Shown in pieces: positions 9,740 through 21,710 of a stretch of 64,000 bases of DNA. The first letter of the stretch is position 1. Every line of letters begins with the position of its first letter. Position numbers and translations under genes: made by a program. This DNA is from Brachionus manjavacas (taxonomy: Eukaryota; Rotifera; Eurotatoria; Ploima; Brachionidae), in NCBI GenBank assembly GCA_019054805.1, contig JAHQIY010000001.1:5470501-5534500 (forward strand). Reading direction: 5' to 3'. Below the pieces are notes generated by a model, which worked only from the letters and a program-made list of their open reading frames with translations, did no database searches and was not told the origin of the DNA.

Positions 9740-11270
9740 TTATTGTTGTGACAATTTTATTATTTAAGTAGCAAAAAAAAGTAGTCATAACAAGAAACAA
9801 GAAAGAAAATATTTTTATCAATTAATCAGCTTTTTTCTTTGAATCAGCTTTACGCAGACTGCCTAATTTTACAACTCTTTGAGTTGAGTTTAAAGAAAGT
9901 ATCATAACTATCCTTATTCAGATACGAACGACAACTCTGTTTTGTAAAATACTCTGCAATTTAAAATGACTCACAAATAGTATTTTTCACATCTTTTATT
10001 TTAAACTAACCAAATTGATGTTTTTCTTTTCCTATTTTAATTATTATCATAACAAGAAATGATTACTTAAAACATTGACTCAAGTCAAATACGAGTTGAA
10101 CTTTTTTTGTTGAGCCTTTATTCTTTCCTTTAATTACTTTTAAATTAATAAGTGTAGCAATTAATTAACATGCAAGTTATAAAAAGAAATGAGAAAAAAG
10201 ACACAAAAATATTAGGAAATATTTTTTATTTAAAAGTGGCTAAGAGAATAAGATAAAATAAAAAGTAAATTTTTTCTTAGAAAAACATGTTTAAGTAAAA
10301 ATGGAACTTCTTAAAATAATTAAAGAAGACAAAATTAAATAAAAAAAGCTTTTTATTTTATCAGTTTTAAATAATGAATAATAAAAATATGAAAGTTAAA
10401 TTTTATAATTTAATTTTACAAAATGCTTGTTTAAAAGATTTCTTATCAAGAAAATCAAACACCAACAATTGAATCAGGCATTACTAAAAATGTAAGGTTC
10501 TGGAAAATCAAAACGGCATATTTTTAATTAAAGAGAAAAAGTCCAAGAAAATTTGAGGATATCGAATAACTTATTGAATTAAATTTTTAAAAATTATTTT
10601 AAATTATTATATATTTTTAAATTATTATTAAGTTGATGATATTATATCAATAAATACAAATTAATAAATTAATAAAAAAATGTTTTTCAAAATTTTGAAA
10701 AAGTTAATGTTTTTGGTCAATCTTTTTAGACATATAATAAGTCTAAAAATAGAAAAGTTAAAACTTCAAAATGTTTAAAATTTTATCTAGTTTTAGAATA
10801 TATATATTTTTTAGTGGGGTTATGGTTATTCTAAGGACTAGATTCAAAAAAACTAGAAAAAGGCCAAAATTTTAGCTTTTTTACAAAATTCCGACGATAA
10901 TTTTTTGCTAGAAAAAGGCTTTTGATTATGACGTAAAATTTTGTGCTTCTTCAGAATATGTGGCTATTTTTATGAGGGTTTATGGATTATTTAGTAAGAT
11001 AAACTTCTCAAAAGACCAACTCATTTTACATTACTAAAACCCAAGTGTCCTTAGACCTCGAGCACCGGAAAAAATTTTAAGTAAAAAATCGATGAGACAG
11101 TATTGGTTTTTTTAATTTTCGGAGCCTTACATCTCATGAGCCAGTTTATAAATAGTTAATTCATCACCATCTACAAAGACTTTCAAAATATAAAAACAAA
11201 TTAAACCAAAAATTCCAAAATACTAATTTTTTTGTTTACAATTAAACAATAATTTTTTTTTTAAAATAAA
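9740..11270. other. AT-rich spacer, nothing recognised
   Basis: About 1.5 kb with homopolymer runs. No coding similarity or repeat shared with the rest of the window was noticed. Confidence 0.35.
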
Positions 11271-11274
11271 TATT

Positions 11275-11310
11275 AAATCATTCATATTAATTTTTTAATA
11301 TGAATGATTT
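11275..11310. repeat. perfect 16-bp inverted repeat, 4-base loop
   Basis: AAATCATTCATATTAA (11275-11290) and its exact reverse complement (11295-11310) around TTTT. It lies just downstream (in gene direction) of the duplicated coactivator exon piece. Purpose unknown; could be a small foldback or a cruciform-prone site. Confidence 0.7.
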
Positions 11311-11341
11311 CATATTAGCTTAGCTTTTTATATATAGTCAT

Positions 11342-11409
11342 AGCAATTTGGCAATAGCTTCTATTCTTTTTTGTTTCTGCAATTCGTCATTCAATATTTG
11401 TGGTTTAGT
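11342..11409 (-). pseudogene. duplicated piece of the coactivator last exon
   Basis: This 68-base stretch equals 13360-13427, inside the last exon of the p160 coactivator, with 66 of 68 bases the same and no gaps. The minus strand still reads TKPQILNDELQKQKRIEAI then AKLL before a TGA. One difference is synonymous (CAA/CAG, Q), the other changes T to A. There is no AG acceptor directly at its start, so it is probably not used as an exon. It lies about 670 bases past the gene's stop codon. Confidence 0.7.
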
Positions 11410-12080
11410 GAAATAGTTCAATTTTTTAATTTAATTGTAAATTTAAGTTTATTTTTAAAAATAAATAGGCAGTAAATAATCGAAAAATAAGATTTCTTAT
11501 CCATGTTTTCACTCTTAATTAACAACAAGCTCAGATTGAACATTTTTCTAAGTTATTCTAATCCGATAGATTTAAACAATAATAACTAAATTTAAATTAA
11601 TTTGATTTTATTGTCTAAAAATAAAACAAAATCAATTAGTATTGAATTAGTAATCGACTAAATCATTATTTAGGGGTTAAAAATTTCATTCAATATTTTT
11701 CTAAAAAAAATTATTTGACAAAAATAACTAAAAATTTCATGAATTACATTTTTCTCCTTTCCTCGAAGAAACTTAGTCCCTAAGTGATTAAGGTGAATTA
11801 AAAAAAATACAGTTAATTTTCAATTTTTATAAGTCTAATTAAAGAACAAAAAAAATAAAGAGTTTATGATTAAACATAAAAGTAAAACAAAAAAACTACT
11901 AATTTACCGGAATAAAATTTTTACAATGAATATCTAAAATGAAAAAAAAATTTATACAATTAAAAAAAATACGAAGGCCTTTTTACCGAGCAAAAGATTG
12001 AATTTTATCAAAAATTGAATTAAACTTTTTTTTTCAATCAAAGACCGGATGTACAAAAAATGTCAATAGGAAAAAATAAA
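11410..12080. other. AT-rich region, likely 3' flank/UTR of the coactivator
   Basis: Follows the coactivator stop codon in gene direction. AATAAA-like hexamers are frequent in this AT-rich sequence, so the real poly(A) site cannot be chosen. Confidence 0.35.
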
Positions 12081-13444
12081 TCAATCTATCAAAAGATTTT
12101 GTAAAAAATACATATTTTCATTGAATACTTCTTCCTCGAAATTATTTGTCAAGTCACACATGTCCGTATTGATCGAAGATAGGTCATTGGAAGAGTGCAC
12201 TTTGAAATTAGGCTCATGTTTGGCATGCACACTTCCATAAGAGATCTCGGCCTGTTTGGACTGAGCCCTGTTCACACACACAGACTCATAGCTTTGTCTC
12301 AAATATTGATTTTGCTGATAATTTGACAAAGCAGATTGATCACTAAAAATCGGTTGATCATAAGCTGGATAGCTTGATGACATTTTTTTATAATTGTCAT
12401 AGGATGCGTAGTCACTCGCTCTCAAATTCTGACACATGTACTTGCTTGCTGTGTTTTGTTGGCCATACGCATCTGCCATTTGAAAGTTAACATTTATCTT
12501 GGTGTTTATTTCGATGTTGGGCGCAGTGTCGTCACATTGAAAATTGTTCACTTGACTTGCAGGCTCAAAGTACAGCTCATTAGCAGCACGGTTAGCACTG
12601 TCCATCGGTGCATAAACACCCTGGTTCTGGTCGTACATTGGCGGCAATTTGGTCGTAGTGTACGACGGGTAGCTATGCGAGTTGTCTGGCTTTAGATTGG
12701 GCATTGATGGGTAGGACGGCGAGTTGATTTGTGGCGGGTAGTGTTTGGTCGTCACGGTCACAGTGGTAGCATATGAATAAGGCTCGGGAATGAGTGAATA
12801 ATTGTAAGCGGCATTTGGTGGCTGTTGTGGGTTTTTAAATTCGTTGTATATGTTTTGACTAGGTGGCTTGGATTCTGCATCTTTTTTGGTCGATTTGGTC
12901 GTTTCTTGGTCGGACTGGGCATATTGCTTGCTTGAAATGACCGGTGAGACGACTGCGATGTTCACAGATTGGTTCTTTGCGAATGTGCTGGATGCGGCGT
13001 AGGCAGAGGATTTTTTTTGATTCAGTCGTTCTTGAAGCTTTTTCCTGAGCGCTGTTGAGTTGGTCTCTGTGTTGGACAGTTGGTTGGACTCTTTGGACTG
13101 ATCGGAGTGCAGTGAATTAGTGTTTGACTGGTAGAATGATTTTTGAATATTGCAGGAGAATTGGCTTTCTTGGCTCGAATAGTGGCTTTGGTAGTTTGTC
13201 TGAGCGGAGTTCGAAATTTCGTTCAGAGCAAATTCTGACTCGACTATGCCCAAGTCGGGTTCGGTGAATGGAAAATCGATGGTCGATGCTTGATTGTCGC
13301 CTTTGAGTTGATTTGAGGGCTGAAGCGCTATTTTGAAAGACTCGATCAGGTCGGATTTGAGCAATTTGGTAATAGCTTCTATTCTTTTTTGTTTTTGCAA
13401 TTCGTCATTCAATATTTGTGGTTTAGTTTGAGAATTTTCCGATT
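12081..13444 (-). CDS. coactivator last coding exon (Q/N/S/Y-rich, C-terminal LxxLL)
   Basis: Acceptor CTAAG|AATCGG at 13446-13445; the joined codon with the previous exon gives Glu, then SENSQTKPQILNDELQ. The 450 or so residues are low-complexity and rich in Ser, Gln, Asn, Tyr and Pro, as expected of a transactivation region, and the last residues FLQNLLID carry an LxxLL just before the stop (12081-12083). A 68-base part (13360-13427) is duplicated at 11342-11409. The apparent TTG start at 13412 is not a start but interior exon. Confidence 0.75.
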
Positions 13445-16400
13445 CTTAGAATGTTAAAATTTAGAATTTTTGAACTATAAAAATCTTATCAACAGAAATA
13501 AAAATATAATAAAAAAGAATTAAAATTTTTTAAAAAATCCTTCGTTTATTTTTTTAAATTAATACTAATTTGATCTTAGAAATTTTTTTTTCAATAAATG
13601 AAATGTTAATCACTCATTTATGGAAAGTGACATAAGCTTGTTCATTAACCTTGAAACTTGAAAGTTAAATTCTTCAAAATATATTATATCGTTAAGTTTT
13701 TATATCGAAAATTTTTAAAATTATTTTTATCTTTTATTTAATTTTATAATTATTATCATTATTTATTTTCATATGACGCCAATTTTACGGGGATGATAAA
13801 ATTTTAAAAGAAAAATAACTTATAAAAAAAAAGTTTTTATAAAAAAAAATTAATTTTACACATGTTTTTTTAAATATGAAGCTATAAAAAATAAATATTT
13901 AACAAAAATTTTCATAAATCACTATTAGTCAAAAAAATCGGCAAAAAGATGGAAAGAAATTTTTTTAAAACAATTTGGAATAGATGAAACCAGGACTGTT
14001 TTCATCCCGATTTTTGGTGCTTAAAAAAAGTCAATATAAAAAGTCTAAAAGACAGATGATATACGTTAGAAAAAAAGAATATCTTATCTATTTTAAATTA
14101 ATGGATTTAAAAAAATTAAAAAAAAAAATTTAAATATGTAAATTAGATATGTAAACTTTTCAAAAAATAAATTAGTCTTTAGTCCTGTAATTATCTTGTC
14201 ATATTCATTTTATTTTTTGTCAATTTTTATATGTTGTGTAGTAATTAGATAAAATGAAAATTTCAAAAAAGGCACTTAATTGAAAAAAGTATGTTTATCA
14301 AACGACCGAAGAGCAATTTAATGGAGCAAAAAAAAAAATATTTCAGGAGAAAAAAACATTAAATTTTTTTTTTTAAATTTTTCTATTTTCATTATTATAA
14401 TGATCTGGATTACCTTCAATGACAGGAATTGAATGCTGAACTGGTTTTGATGTATTGGTGAGGCAAGGCTCTGATTTTATACTACCGGGTTCGGATATGT
14501 TTTCGAAGGTTAAATTAGTGCAACTTTTTGATAATTGAACATTTTGATTTGAAGCTTCATCTATAAAAAGTGATGATTTTTGATTTGGCGTTGAAAAATC
14601 GTAAGAATTTTGTTCTATGTAACGATCGTATTTATTTTTAAAATTTTCTAGTTGATTTTTTTCTAGTTCCTCTGATAATTGGATGTTTTCTAATCAATTT
14701 TAGTTAAAATTATTTTTAGAAATAAAAGTATTTTAAAAAAATGCTATTGATAGGATTCTTTCAATTTATCAATTTAGTTACTAGTATAAATAAAATGCAT
14801 TTTGTGTATCCTAACATTAATTATTTAGAATGCTGCTTTCTAAAGATTAGATCAATTATTCATTAAAGATAAATTAAATATATTATTTTTAAAACTTTAA
14901 TTTTTTAACTGATAACTAAAAAATATATCTATTTAAATTTAATTCTAAGTTTTAAGAAAAAATTTTTTTGCTTAAATAGTTAATAATAATTACTAATATC
15001 AATGCTTTTAATTTATATTTGTATAAAAATAACCGAAAAAACTATTAACTGATTTAAATTAAAAAAAAAATATTTTGAATTTTATCTTGTATAATTTTAT
15101 ATTAAAAAAATTAATTTTTTTGAACTTTTTTTAATTTTAGAAACAGAAATAAAACATATTCTATTATTTTTTTTGTTTTTATTATTTTTTGATTAGATTA
15201 GATTAAATTAAATTAAATTAATATAATGATTACGCATCGCATCATGTAAGTTTTACTGAGCTGGTTTAAAAAGAAACCAGAAGAGAGATATTTGATGAAA
15301 GAGAAAAAAAAAATTTCTATTTTGTTATTAAATAAATAAACCTAATTTATTTAATTAATTCATTAAATCAATTAAATTATTACTAAAAATATGGACCTGG
15401 CATTAAATAAAAATAATATTAAAAGTAAAAGTCGTGATCTAACTTTTTGAAAAGTAATGAAATTAATTTTTGTTACAAAAATAATTAAATTTTCTATTAT
15501 AAGACATATTCTTTAGTTTGCATTTAGATTTAAAAAAATTGAACTTTAACTTAACTCAATGCACCTATGAACAAATTTTATTACGATTGTGTAGCATTTT
15601 TTAAATTTCAAAAAATATTTTTAGATTTTGTGGCAATTTTTTAATGATGACCTAAAATTTAAAAAAAGTATATAAAATATTACCTTTGACCAAAAGAGAA
15701 TTTATTTTTGAACTAATCGAGGAAGGATTATTATTTTTGTTTTTTTGATAATCATTTTTTGTAATATCCTTTTTGGTCGATTCGCTTTTAGTACTTTTTT
15801 TAGAACTATTTTGTCTATTTAAGTTAGTATTAGCCGCTTGTCCAAGTTTAAACACCGACTCTAATTCGAGAACCTGCGGCTCTAAATCATTGCTATTTAG
15901 TAATGCTCTAAGTATAATATCATCTTTGGAGCCATTCTCGCTTTCTGTTTTACTAGACTTTTTTTTCAGCTGATTTTCATTATTTTTTGCTGCTTCTACT
16001 TCGTTTGGTTTAGCCAGGTCACTTGGTACTAAATTCTCCTGTGACAACAACCGCTTAAGCAGTAGATTATTGTTAGTTTTTTCCAATGTGTCGGCACTTG
16101 GCTGTTGTTCTTTTGCTTTGACGATGCTTTTTGGCTTGGTTTGATTCTTCGGAACATCAACATTATTCGTTTTTCTTTCCTCGAGGGCCATTATTTCTTT
16201 CTTAATTAATTGTTTAAATGAAGAGTTCGGGTCTATCGGATGTCTAATCACGTTCACATTGTCCTCGATAGATTTTTTTTTAATTAGATTGAGCTTAAGT
16301 TTATTTTTTTCAATGCGATCCATGTCCATCAAGTCGTTTTCACCTATGTCTTCTGTTTGTTTGTCAACAGGCTCGTTCGAGCTCTCGTTTGATCGAATGC

Positions 16401-18381
16401 TCGAGTTGGACGTCGAGTTTTTGACTGTTTTCTGAGCCAATTTGTTTTGATTGTGGTTTTTTGACAAGCCAAGCATTGTGAGCGCAAATTTGGTGCCGAT
16501 TGGTGTCAATGGTTGCACATCGCATGATTGAGATTTTTGGCGCATCGGAAATATACCAGCAGTTGAGACTTCGCTATTTTCTTCGTTCAAAATCATCGAT
16601 GATCCCGAAGGCTTTCGGCTAATCAGCGTTTTCATCAAGCTGGTGCTGGCTTTTCCTTTCATTTCAATATCAGTGTCGATTTCTCTTCAGAAATGATAAA
16701 AAAAAAGATTAGAAATTTTTTCATAGATCTTTCTTAAATAGTTAATGATATTTAACTAGAATTTAATTTTTTTTAGAAGGTTAGCCAAATTTTTAACTTC
16801 AAAAATCGGGATTTAAAACCTTAGTGTAAAATTTAAATTTAAATTAAAGTAAAATGAAAATTCACAAAGAAAAATTAAAAAAATTTTTTGTCATTTTTCA
16901 ATTTATTTATTATTGAAATATTTTATTTTAATAAAAAACAACTTTTTTTTAATTTTGAAACCTGAGATTTTTTTTTTTATGATGACATTTATCTTAAAAT
17001 TTGGCTTTTTTAAATAATTTTTTGGTAATTTAAAGAAATTATTAAAGCCAATCCCTCTTTTTAATATGATGAAACACTCGTCCCGTACTGCAAAAATATT
17101 TTGAAGATTTTTTCACCCTCAGCGGATTTGGAACCTCGATCGTCTGCTTGGTACTTAGCCCGTATAGCCAAATGGTTTGTGTGTTAGTCATGCAAATTGA
17201 TTACTTTGAAATTCATAACACTAAATCTTGACAAAAGAAGGAGTATCAATCAATTTATTTTTTTTTTTTTTTTGATATTATCCAAGACATGGTAAAACGA
17301 AACCAGGTAAACAAGTTATGAAATTCCATGAATGCATTGGCAAATGACAAAATAAGGAACCTACAAGTTTAAGGTCACAGCGCATGCAGATATTTATTTA
17401 ATTTGTTTAAACAGAATTTTAAAATTCAGTAAAAATTAGTATTATCTAAAATTAATTGTGTTATATATCAAAAATACAAAAAATAAAACATAAATTAGTT
17501 GTTGATTAAATTGATTTTAAAAAGCTTTCAAAATTCTATTTTGATTCGAAAATAGGAATTTAAATTTTCAATTTACTGGATTTCACAATTCCGTTTATAC
17601 TTATTTCATAAATCTTTTTAGTTTAACATTCTTTTTAAATTTTGCGCTTTTTTTTTCAAATTTTGATTAAATTACTCAAAGTTTTAATTCTAGATAAATA
17701 AGGATTTTTCTAAATACAGAGTATTAATGATCTTATTATTTAGATTTTTTAAGACTTTTCAAATAAAAATTGTTTCCTGGTTAAAAATATTGTCAGATTT
17801 AGCATGATTAAATGCTTACTAATAAGAAAATATTTAAAAAAATATTTACTTAATAATTGAATGAATTGTGTGAATGTATCTGTTGATGTCCGAACCGTGT
17901 TGGTCTTGATTTTTTTCGTCAAATGATTTATTTTTAATTATTTTACTTGACGATTGAACAAAAGCGAATTTATCACTTATTTTTAAGCGGTAAATAGCAC
18001 TAGTAAGTTTTTCTCCTTTTTCCATTACTTAAAAAATTTATTTGAAAATTTTTTTCAAACATTTTTTTTATTTAATATTTACCATCATTTAGATGTTTTT
18101 GTAAATGTCCCAAATCATTACTATGCACATAATCTGTAAGCTTGAGCTTGCGTTTGTCACTTTTGTGCCACAGATTAAAGTCGGACAAAAGACCTAAATT
18201 TTGTTTGGCGTTTGAAAAATCCCTATTTGATATGGACTCATTTTTGTTAAAGTTTTGCTTATAGTTTGATGAATCTAAGCTGAGTAAAAAACCATTTAAG
18301 TCAATCAATGTTATTATTTTGTCCATAGCACAGCCGTTTATTTTGTTGGAAAAATTTTCATTTGACTCAATGGCTCGACTT
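12081..18381 (-). CDS. p160/SRC-type nuclear receptor coactivator (NCOA/Taiman-like), five exons, 5' part missing
   Basis: p160 coactivators bridge ligand-bound nuclear receptors to acetyltransferases in the nucleus. Exons, in gene order: 18381(or 18378)-18083, 18027-17850, 16684-15684, 14689-14414, 13444-12081. All four junctions have GT/AG ends and matching phases (1/2, 2/1, 1/2, 1/2), giving one open frame. Exons 1-2 match the PAS-B-like domain of NCOA proteins (DLNGFLLSLD; KLTDYVHSNDLGHLQKHL; SAIYRLKISDKFAFVQSSSK; RYIHTIHSIIK). Exon 3 holds LxxLL receptor boxes LKRLL and LRALL; the product ends FLQNLLID, like the C-terminal LxxLL of SRC-1. The bHLH and PAS-A exons were not found between 18382 and 23000. 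Alternatives such as another bHLH-PAS protein are less likely because of the LxxLL boxes. Confidence 0.78.
14414..14689 (-). CDS. coactivator internal exon
   Basis: 276 bases between GATTAG| acceptor (AG at 14691-14690) and donor GAAG|GTAATC (GT at 14413-14412). Reads ENIQLSEELEKNQLENFKNK then YDRYIEQNSYDF and, near the end, EPGSIKSEPCL. IKSEP resembles a sumoylation-type motif (I-K-x-E), which p160 proteins also carry; whether it is used is inference. Too short to appear among long reading frames, recovered by splice phase. Confidence 0.7.
15684..16684 (-). CDS. coactivator exon with receptor-interaction LxxLL boxes
   Basis: 1001 bases from acceptor CTGAAG|A (AG at 16686-16685) to donor AAAG|GTAATA (GT at 15683-15682). 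The joined codon gives Lys and the frame reads EIDTDIEMKGKAS. LKRLL lies about 16050-16072 (context LLLKRLLSQENLVPSD) and LRALL about 15900-15920 (DDIILRALLNSND), with INSLL close to the end; their order and spacing resemble the NR boxes of SRC proteins. The rest is charged and serine/lysine-rich. Confidence 0.78.
17088..17195. repeat. SINE-like repeat, copy 2, head and tail in opposite orientation
   Basis: The tail part lies on the minus strand (AGGTTCCAAATCCGCTGAGG, an almost perfect B box, then GTG, A-run and ATCTTCAAAATAT, 17088-17143). The head part lies on the plus strand (GCCCGTATAGCCAAATGG, with a perfect A box TAGCCAAATGG, 17157-17195). In copy 1 (9631-9731) head and tail are collinear, so here two copies meet head to head or one was inverted. 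It sits in a coactivator intron. Confidence 0.5.
17850..18027 (-). CDS. coactivator exon, second half of PAS-B-like domain
   Basis: 178 bases from acceptor TTTAAG|TA (AG at 18029-18028) to donor AA|GTAAAT (GT at 17849-17848). The first two bases complete a Val codon. Reads MEKGEKLTSAIYRLKISDKF then AFVQSSSKIIKNKSF and RYIHTIHSIIK; this is the strand pair and final strand that end the PAS-B region of NCOA proteins. The intron before it is 55 bases. Confidence 0.75.
18083..18381 (-). CDS. coactivator exon, first half of PAS-B-like domain
   Basis: From an acceptor at GATTAAG| (exon start 18381) or three bases on (18378) to donor GATG|GTAAAT (GT at 18082-18081). Reads RAIESNENFSNKINGCAMDK, then LIDLNGFLLSLDSSNYKQ and KLKLTDYVHSNDLGHLQKHL. 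The Asp-Leu-x-Gly...LD and the YVHxxDLxxLxxHL helix match PAS-B of p160 proteins. The preceding exon could not be located, so the phase at its start is open. Confidence 0.72.
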
Positions 18382-18389
18382 CTTAATCA

Positions 18390-20400
18390 AAATAATAAAA
18401 TTTATTAATTATTATCAATTTGATTTTTCTTTGATTTTTTTAATAGTTTAAGAAGAATATTTTCTTAAGTATAAAATAATCTTAAAAAATTTATATTTTC
18501 CTTTGAAACATAAATTTAATTCTTTTAAATTATATTGTAAATTTCCTTGAGCGTTATCAAACACAGATTTGAGCTCAATGACGATAATGTTATCAATAAA
18601 AAAGCTGCATAAATCAAAGAGAACAAAACAAAAAAAAATGAAACATTGGTGATTTTTTATGCCTCTGCTTGAGACAGTTAAAATCCAAATCTTAATTCAA
18701 AAATTTTAAAGGTATATCGTGCTTTTAATTTTTTAAAAAGTACTTTATTTTTGAATATCTCTCAGAAAAAGACCAATGTTAAGTTTAAACTATAGCTGTG
18801 ATATCTCAAACATTCTCAATGTCTTGAAAATTAAAAATTTCAAATAGATCTGTGTTTCTAAAAATTCATTAACAATCTAAGATATATCTAAGATTCTCGT
18901 GTCTAAGTATTTTTGAGTGTACATTTGAAAAATGGTATAATAATGGTAATAGAATTTTAAAAAAAATTACAGTCAAAGTCATCAGTATTTTCACAAATAG
19001 AGACGAAAATATTTAGTATACATTTTCAAAAAGAAGCTATAGAACAATAAACTAAAAAAAAATTTAAAAATTAAAAAAAAATTGATTCATGAGCTATCGA
19101 TATGCTTTGTTTAGATGCTTATTAATAATTTTAAAGTCGAATCAATTTGAAGAGTTAAAAAATATATAAAATAAGTGATTTTATTTTAAATTATTTTTTA
19201 ATAAATAGTTCTGTCAAATGTCATTCGTAAAAATTTAAAATTATTATTTTAAAATGAATGACATTTTTTAGCATATTAATCCTTTTTTCAAAAACTAAAG
19301 AATTTATTTTTTCTATTTTTTGGTGCAAATTTCATAGATTTATGTAAGGGTTAGCTTTTTTTTTCCGAAATCAAAACTGAATGTATCACAATTATAAAAA
19401 AAAATTAAACAAAAAAATTAAAAAAAAAATAGAAGACAAAAAAAATTTATTAAAAAAAACCTAAGAATTAAAAAAAATTTAATAGTAATATTCGTTTAAA
19501 AAAAAAGCATTTTAATAAATAAATTTGATTTGATTTTAATTTTTTTTTAATTTAATTTATAACTTGACATCTTTTCTAATTAAGTACAAATAATTAATTT
19601 CCAATAAATAAAATAAAATTAGAAAAATTTAAGTTTAATTTGTAATTATGTACGTAAAAAAGAACAATTTATTAACGAAGTCAATTATATAAATTAAAAT
19701 TTAAAACTAAATATAAAAAAGTTATTAAAAATCTTTTTTGAATTATTATTTTTATCATTGTCAATGGCGATAATTCTGTACAACAAAAGTTTTTAAATTT
19801 TAATTTTCTTGTAAAAATTACCTGGAATCTAATTTTGGAATCTAAAATATTCATCGAGTCGGGTGATTTTAGGATTATTTTTAACAGAGACTATTAAAAA
19901 AATTAGACATGATAACTCCTTTTTAGTTTACGTATAAATTGTCCCCAATTCAAGCATCTATTAGAAAACGATTTGGACATTTTTTAACATTTCTGATCAA
20001 ATCGAACGATATTTTCTACAAAGGTAATTTAAATATTTTTTATTTAAAATTTTTCCATCTCAGAATTCAAATTCATACCTAGTTTGATTGTTAAAATGAA
20101 AAAAATGATACCTGGAAGAGGGATAAAAAAGAATGAATGCATGAATGTATTTTTATTTTTTTTCTGTAAATATGGGCTTTAGTAAAGCTTTATTTAATCA
20201 TGTAATTTTTAGTATTTTGATGACTGAACGAGCTTGTTATAATCACCCAAAATGTTGCTGAATAATTCAGGTAACAATTTTTGAAAGTTTAATTACTCAA
20301 AATTTATTGAAATTTAGCTGATTTGAAACGATCAAAATGAAATGAAATCAATGATTTAGTCTTTCAAATGTCTGTGCACCAAAGGAAGCATGTTTAAATC
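18390..20400. other. AT-rich region upstream of the recognised coactivator exons
   Basis: Probably intron. Missing bHLH/PAS-A exons were looked for on the minus strand without success. A short minus-strand frame near 18480-18610 (IDNIIVIELKSVFDNAQGNL) has no match I recognise. A short inverted repeat AAATGTCATTC/GAATGACATTT spans 19216-19266. Confidence 0.3.
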
Positions 20401-20530
20401 CTTTTCATCACAAAAACGGGGGACTGGTTCTGACCAGATAATAATTTCGGTATAAAAGATCAACTCAGATCGGAGCCATCGCTCAAAAGGGTACTTAAAA
20501 AGAAGTTGAGTGCCTCCCTTTTTTTGTTGT
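20401..20530 (-). repeat. dispersed repeat, copy 1 (GGCTCCGATCTGA family)
   Basis: On the minus strand it shares with 38060-38180 (plus strand) the blocks GGAGGCACTCA, then GGCTCCGATCTGA, GTTGATC, and an ACCG-AATTATTA block. Spacing differs by about 20 bases because the second copy carries extra sequence after GATCTGA. It accounts for the 82-codon minus-strand frame 20356-20604, which is not a real gene. A SINE is possible but I see no convincing A and B boxes. Confidence 0.5.
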
Positions 20531-20619
20531 ATAGCATGGGACAAATTTTTTTTCATTATTAAATCACGGTCTTGGCAAATTATTTTGCACAGTGTCAACA
20601 GCAAAGTTTGTTCAGTTTT

Positions 20620-21230
20620 TCAAGTGTGCGCCAAAAGAGGAAAAGAGATTTGAGATCAATCTTGACATCAATGGTAAAAATTTTGCGTTACAAAAAATGA
20701 CCCTATATATAATAAAAATCACGTGTCTAAAAAAATAACTTTGGGGAATTAAATTTTTTTACCGATTCTCATCATCAAAATCCAAAAATAAAAACGTATT
20801 CAAATAGTTTAGAACCTTATAGTTTCATATCAGAGATTATTTTCAATCCAGAACATATAATATTTTATTTAAGAAAAAATTTTTGCTTAATTGGATAAAA
20901 TTGGAGTAAATTATATATTTGAAATTGAATTAAAAGGTGACACAAATAGTTTACAGCCAACTAACTTTTCTTCTCATTTATATAAAGAACAGACTAAAGA
21001 ATGTTATTTAAAAAAATTATTATTTAAATATACTCAACCATTTACCTCAAGTTTAACCTATATAACCCCATTTAACTTATTAGCATAACTCATTTTTTAC
21101 TTTAAAGCTACATTATGAAATTAATTTTTTTAAAGACGTGGAATATTGGAGTAACGCAGTTTATTTCTTTAGCTCTCACCCCATTTATCCATCGTACTAA
21201 ATGAGTGAGTCAAAACCTTGGGACAAAAAG
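20620..21230. other. no gene recognised
   Basis: Plus strand 20635-20720 reads FEINLDINGKNFALQKMTL in an open stretch that looks coding-like but has no partner exons. The 65-codon frame at 20891-21088 has no recognised similarity. Confidence 0.25.
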
Positions 21231-21234
21231 AGAG

Positions 21235-21625
21235 ATACAATTTTGAGTTTTTTCACCTTACTTGACTTAAATATGAAATATCAGCAAAAAATTTTTTTTT
21301 ATTCTTTAGTCGGATCAATTTTAGAGTTTTCTTTTCCTTGCTTGAATTCATTTTCAGAAAATAAAATCAAAAAAACTACAAGTAATTCAGTATTTAGCAG
21401 TTAGATCTATCCTCAAGTTCAACTCTCTCAAAATCATGCATCACGAGGTCTTTAATAAACTTTAATTATTAACAGTCTCGAATCGGCTTTTTGAGTTTAT
21501 TGAGAGATATGTTGGGACAGGACTGAGTCGTTATATTCCATTGGTTGTCAGACCAGTGGAGGAATTCAAAGAAGGTTTCGAATCAAGAAACATTGAATAC
21601 CGAGTGACTGAAGAAGATATAAAAT
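21235..21625 (+). mobile_element. LINE-A 3' fragment
   Basis: The plus strand reads SLVGSILEFSFPCLNSFSEN then, after a frame change, MHHEVFNKL, SNRLFEFIERYVGTGLS and PLVVRPVEEFKEGFESRNIE. These are the LINE-A C-terminal blocks found also at 27873-28076 and 53340-53785. Confidence 0.8.
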
Positions 21626-21710
21626 GTAAATAAAACGTTTAAAAAGTGAATCAAGCATTCAGATAATCTATTTTTTTTAAACTTTTACCAAACACATAAA
21701 TGATAATAAT

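Noticed and set aside
20356-20604. 82-codon minus-strand frame as a gene
   Set aside because: It lies in a dispersed repeat that recurs at 38048-38185 without keeping the frame.
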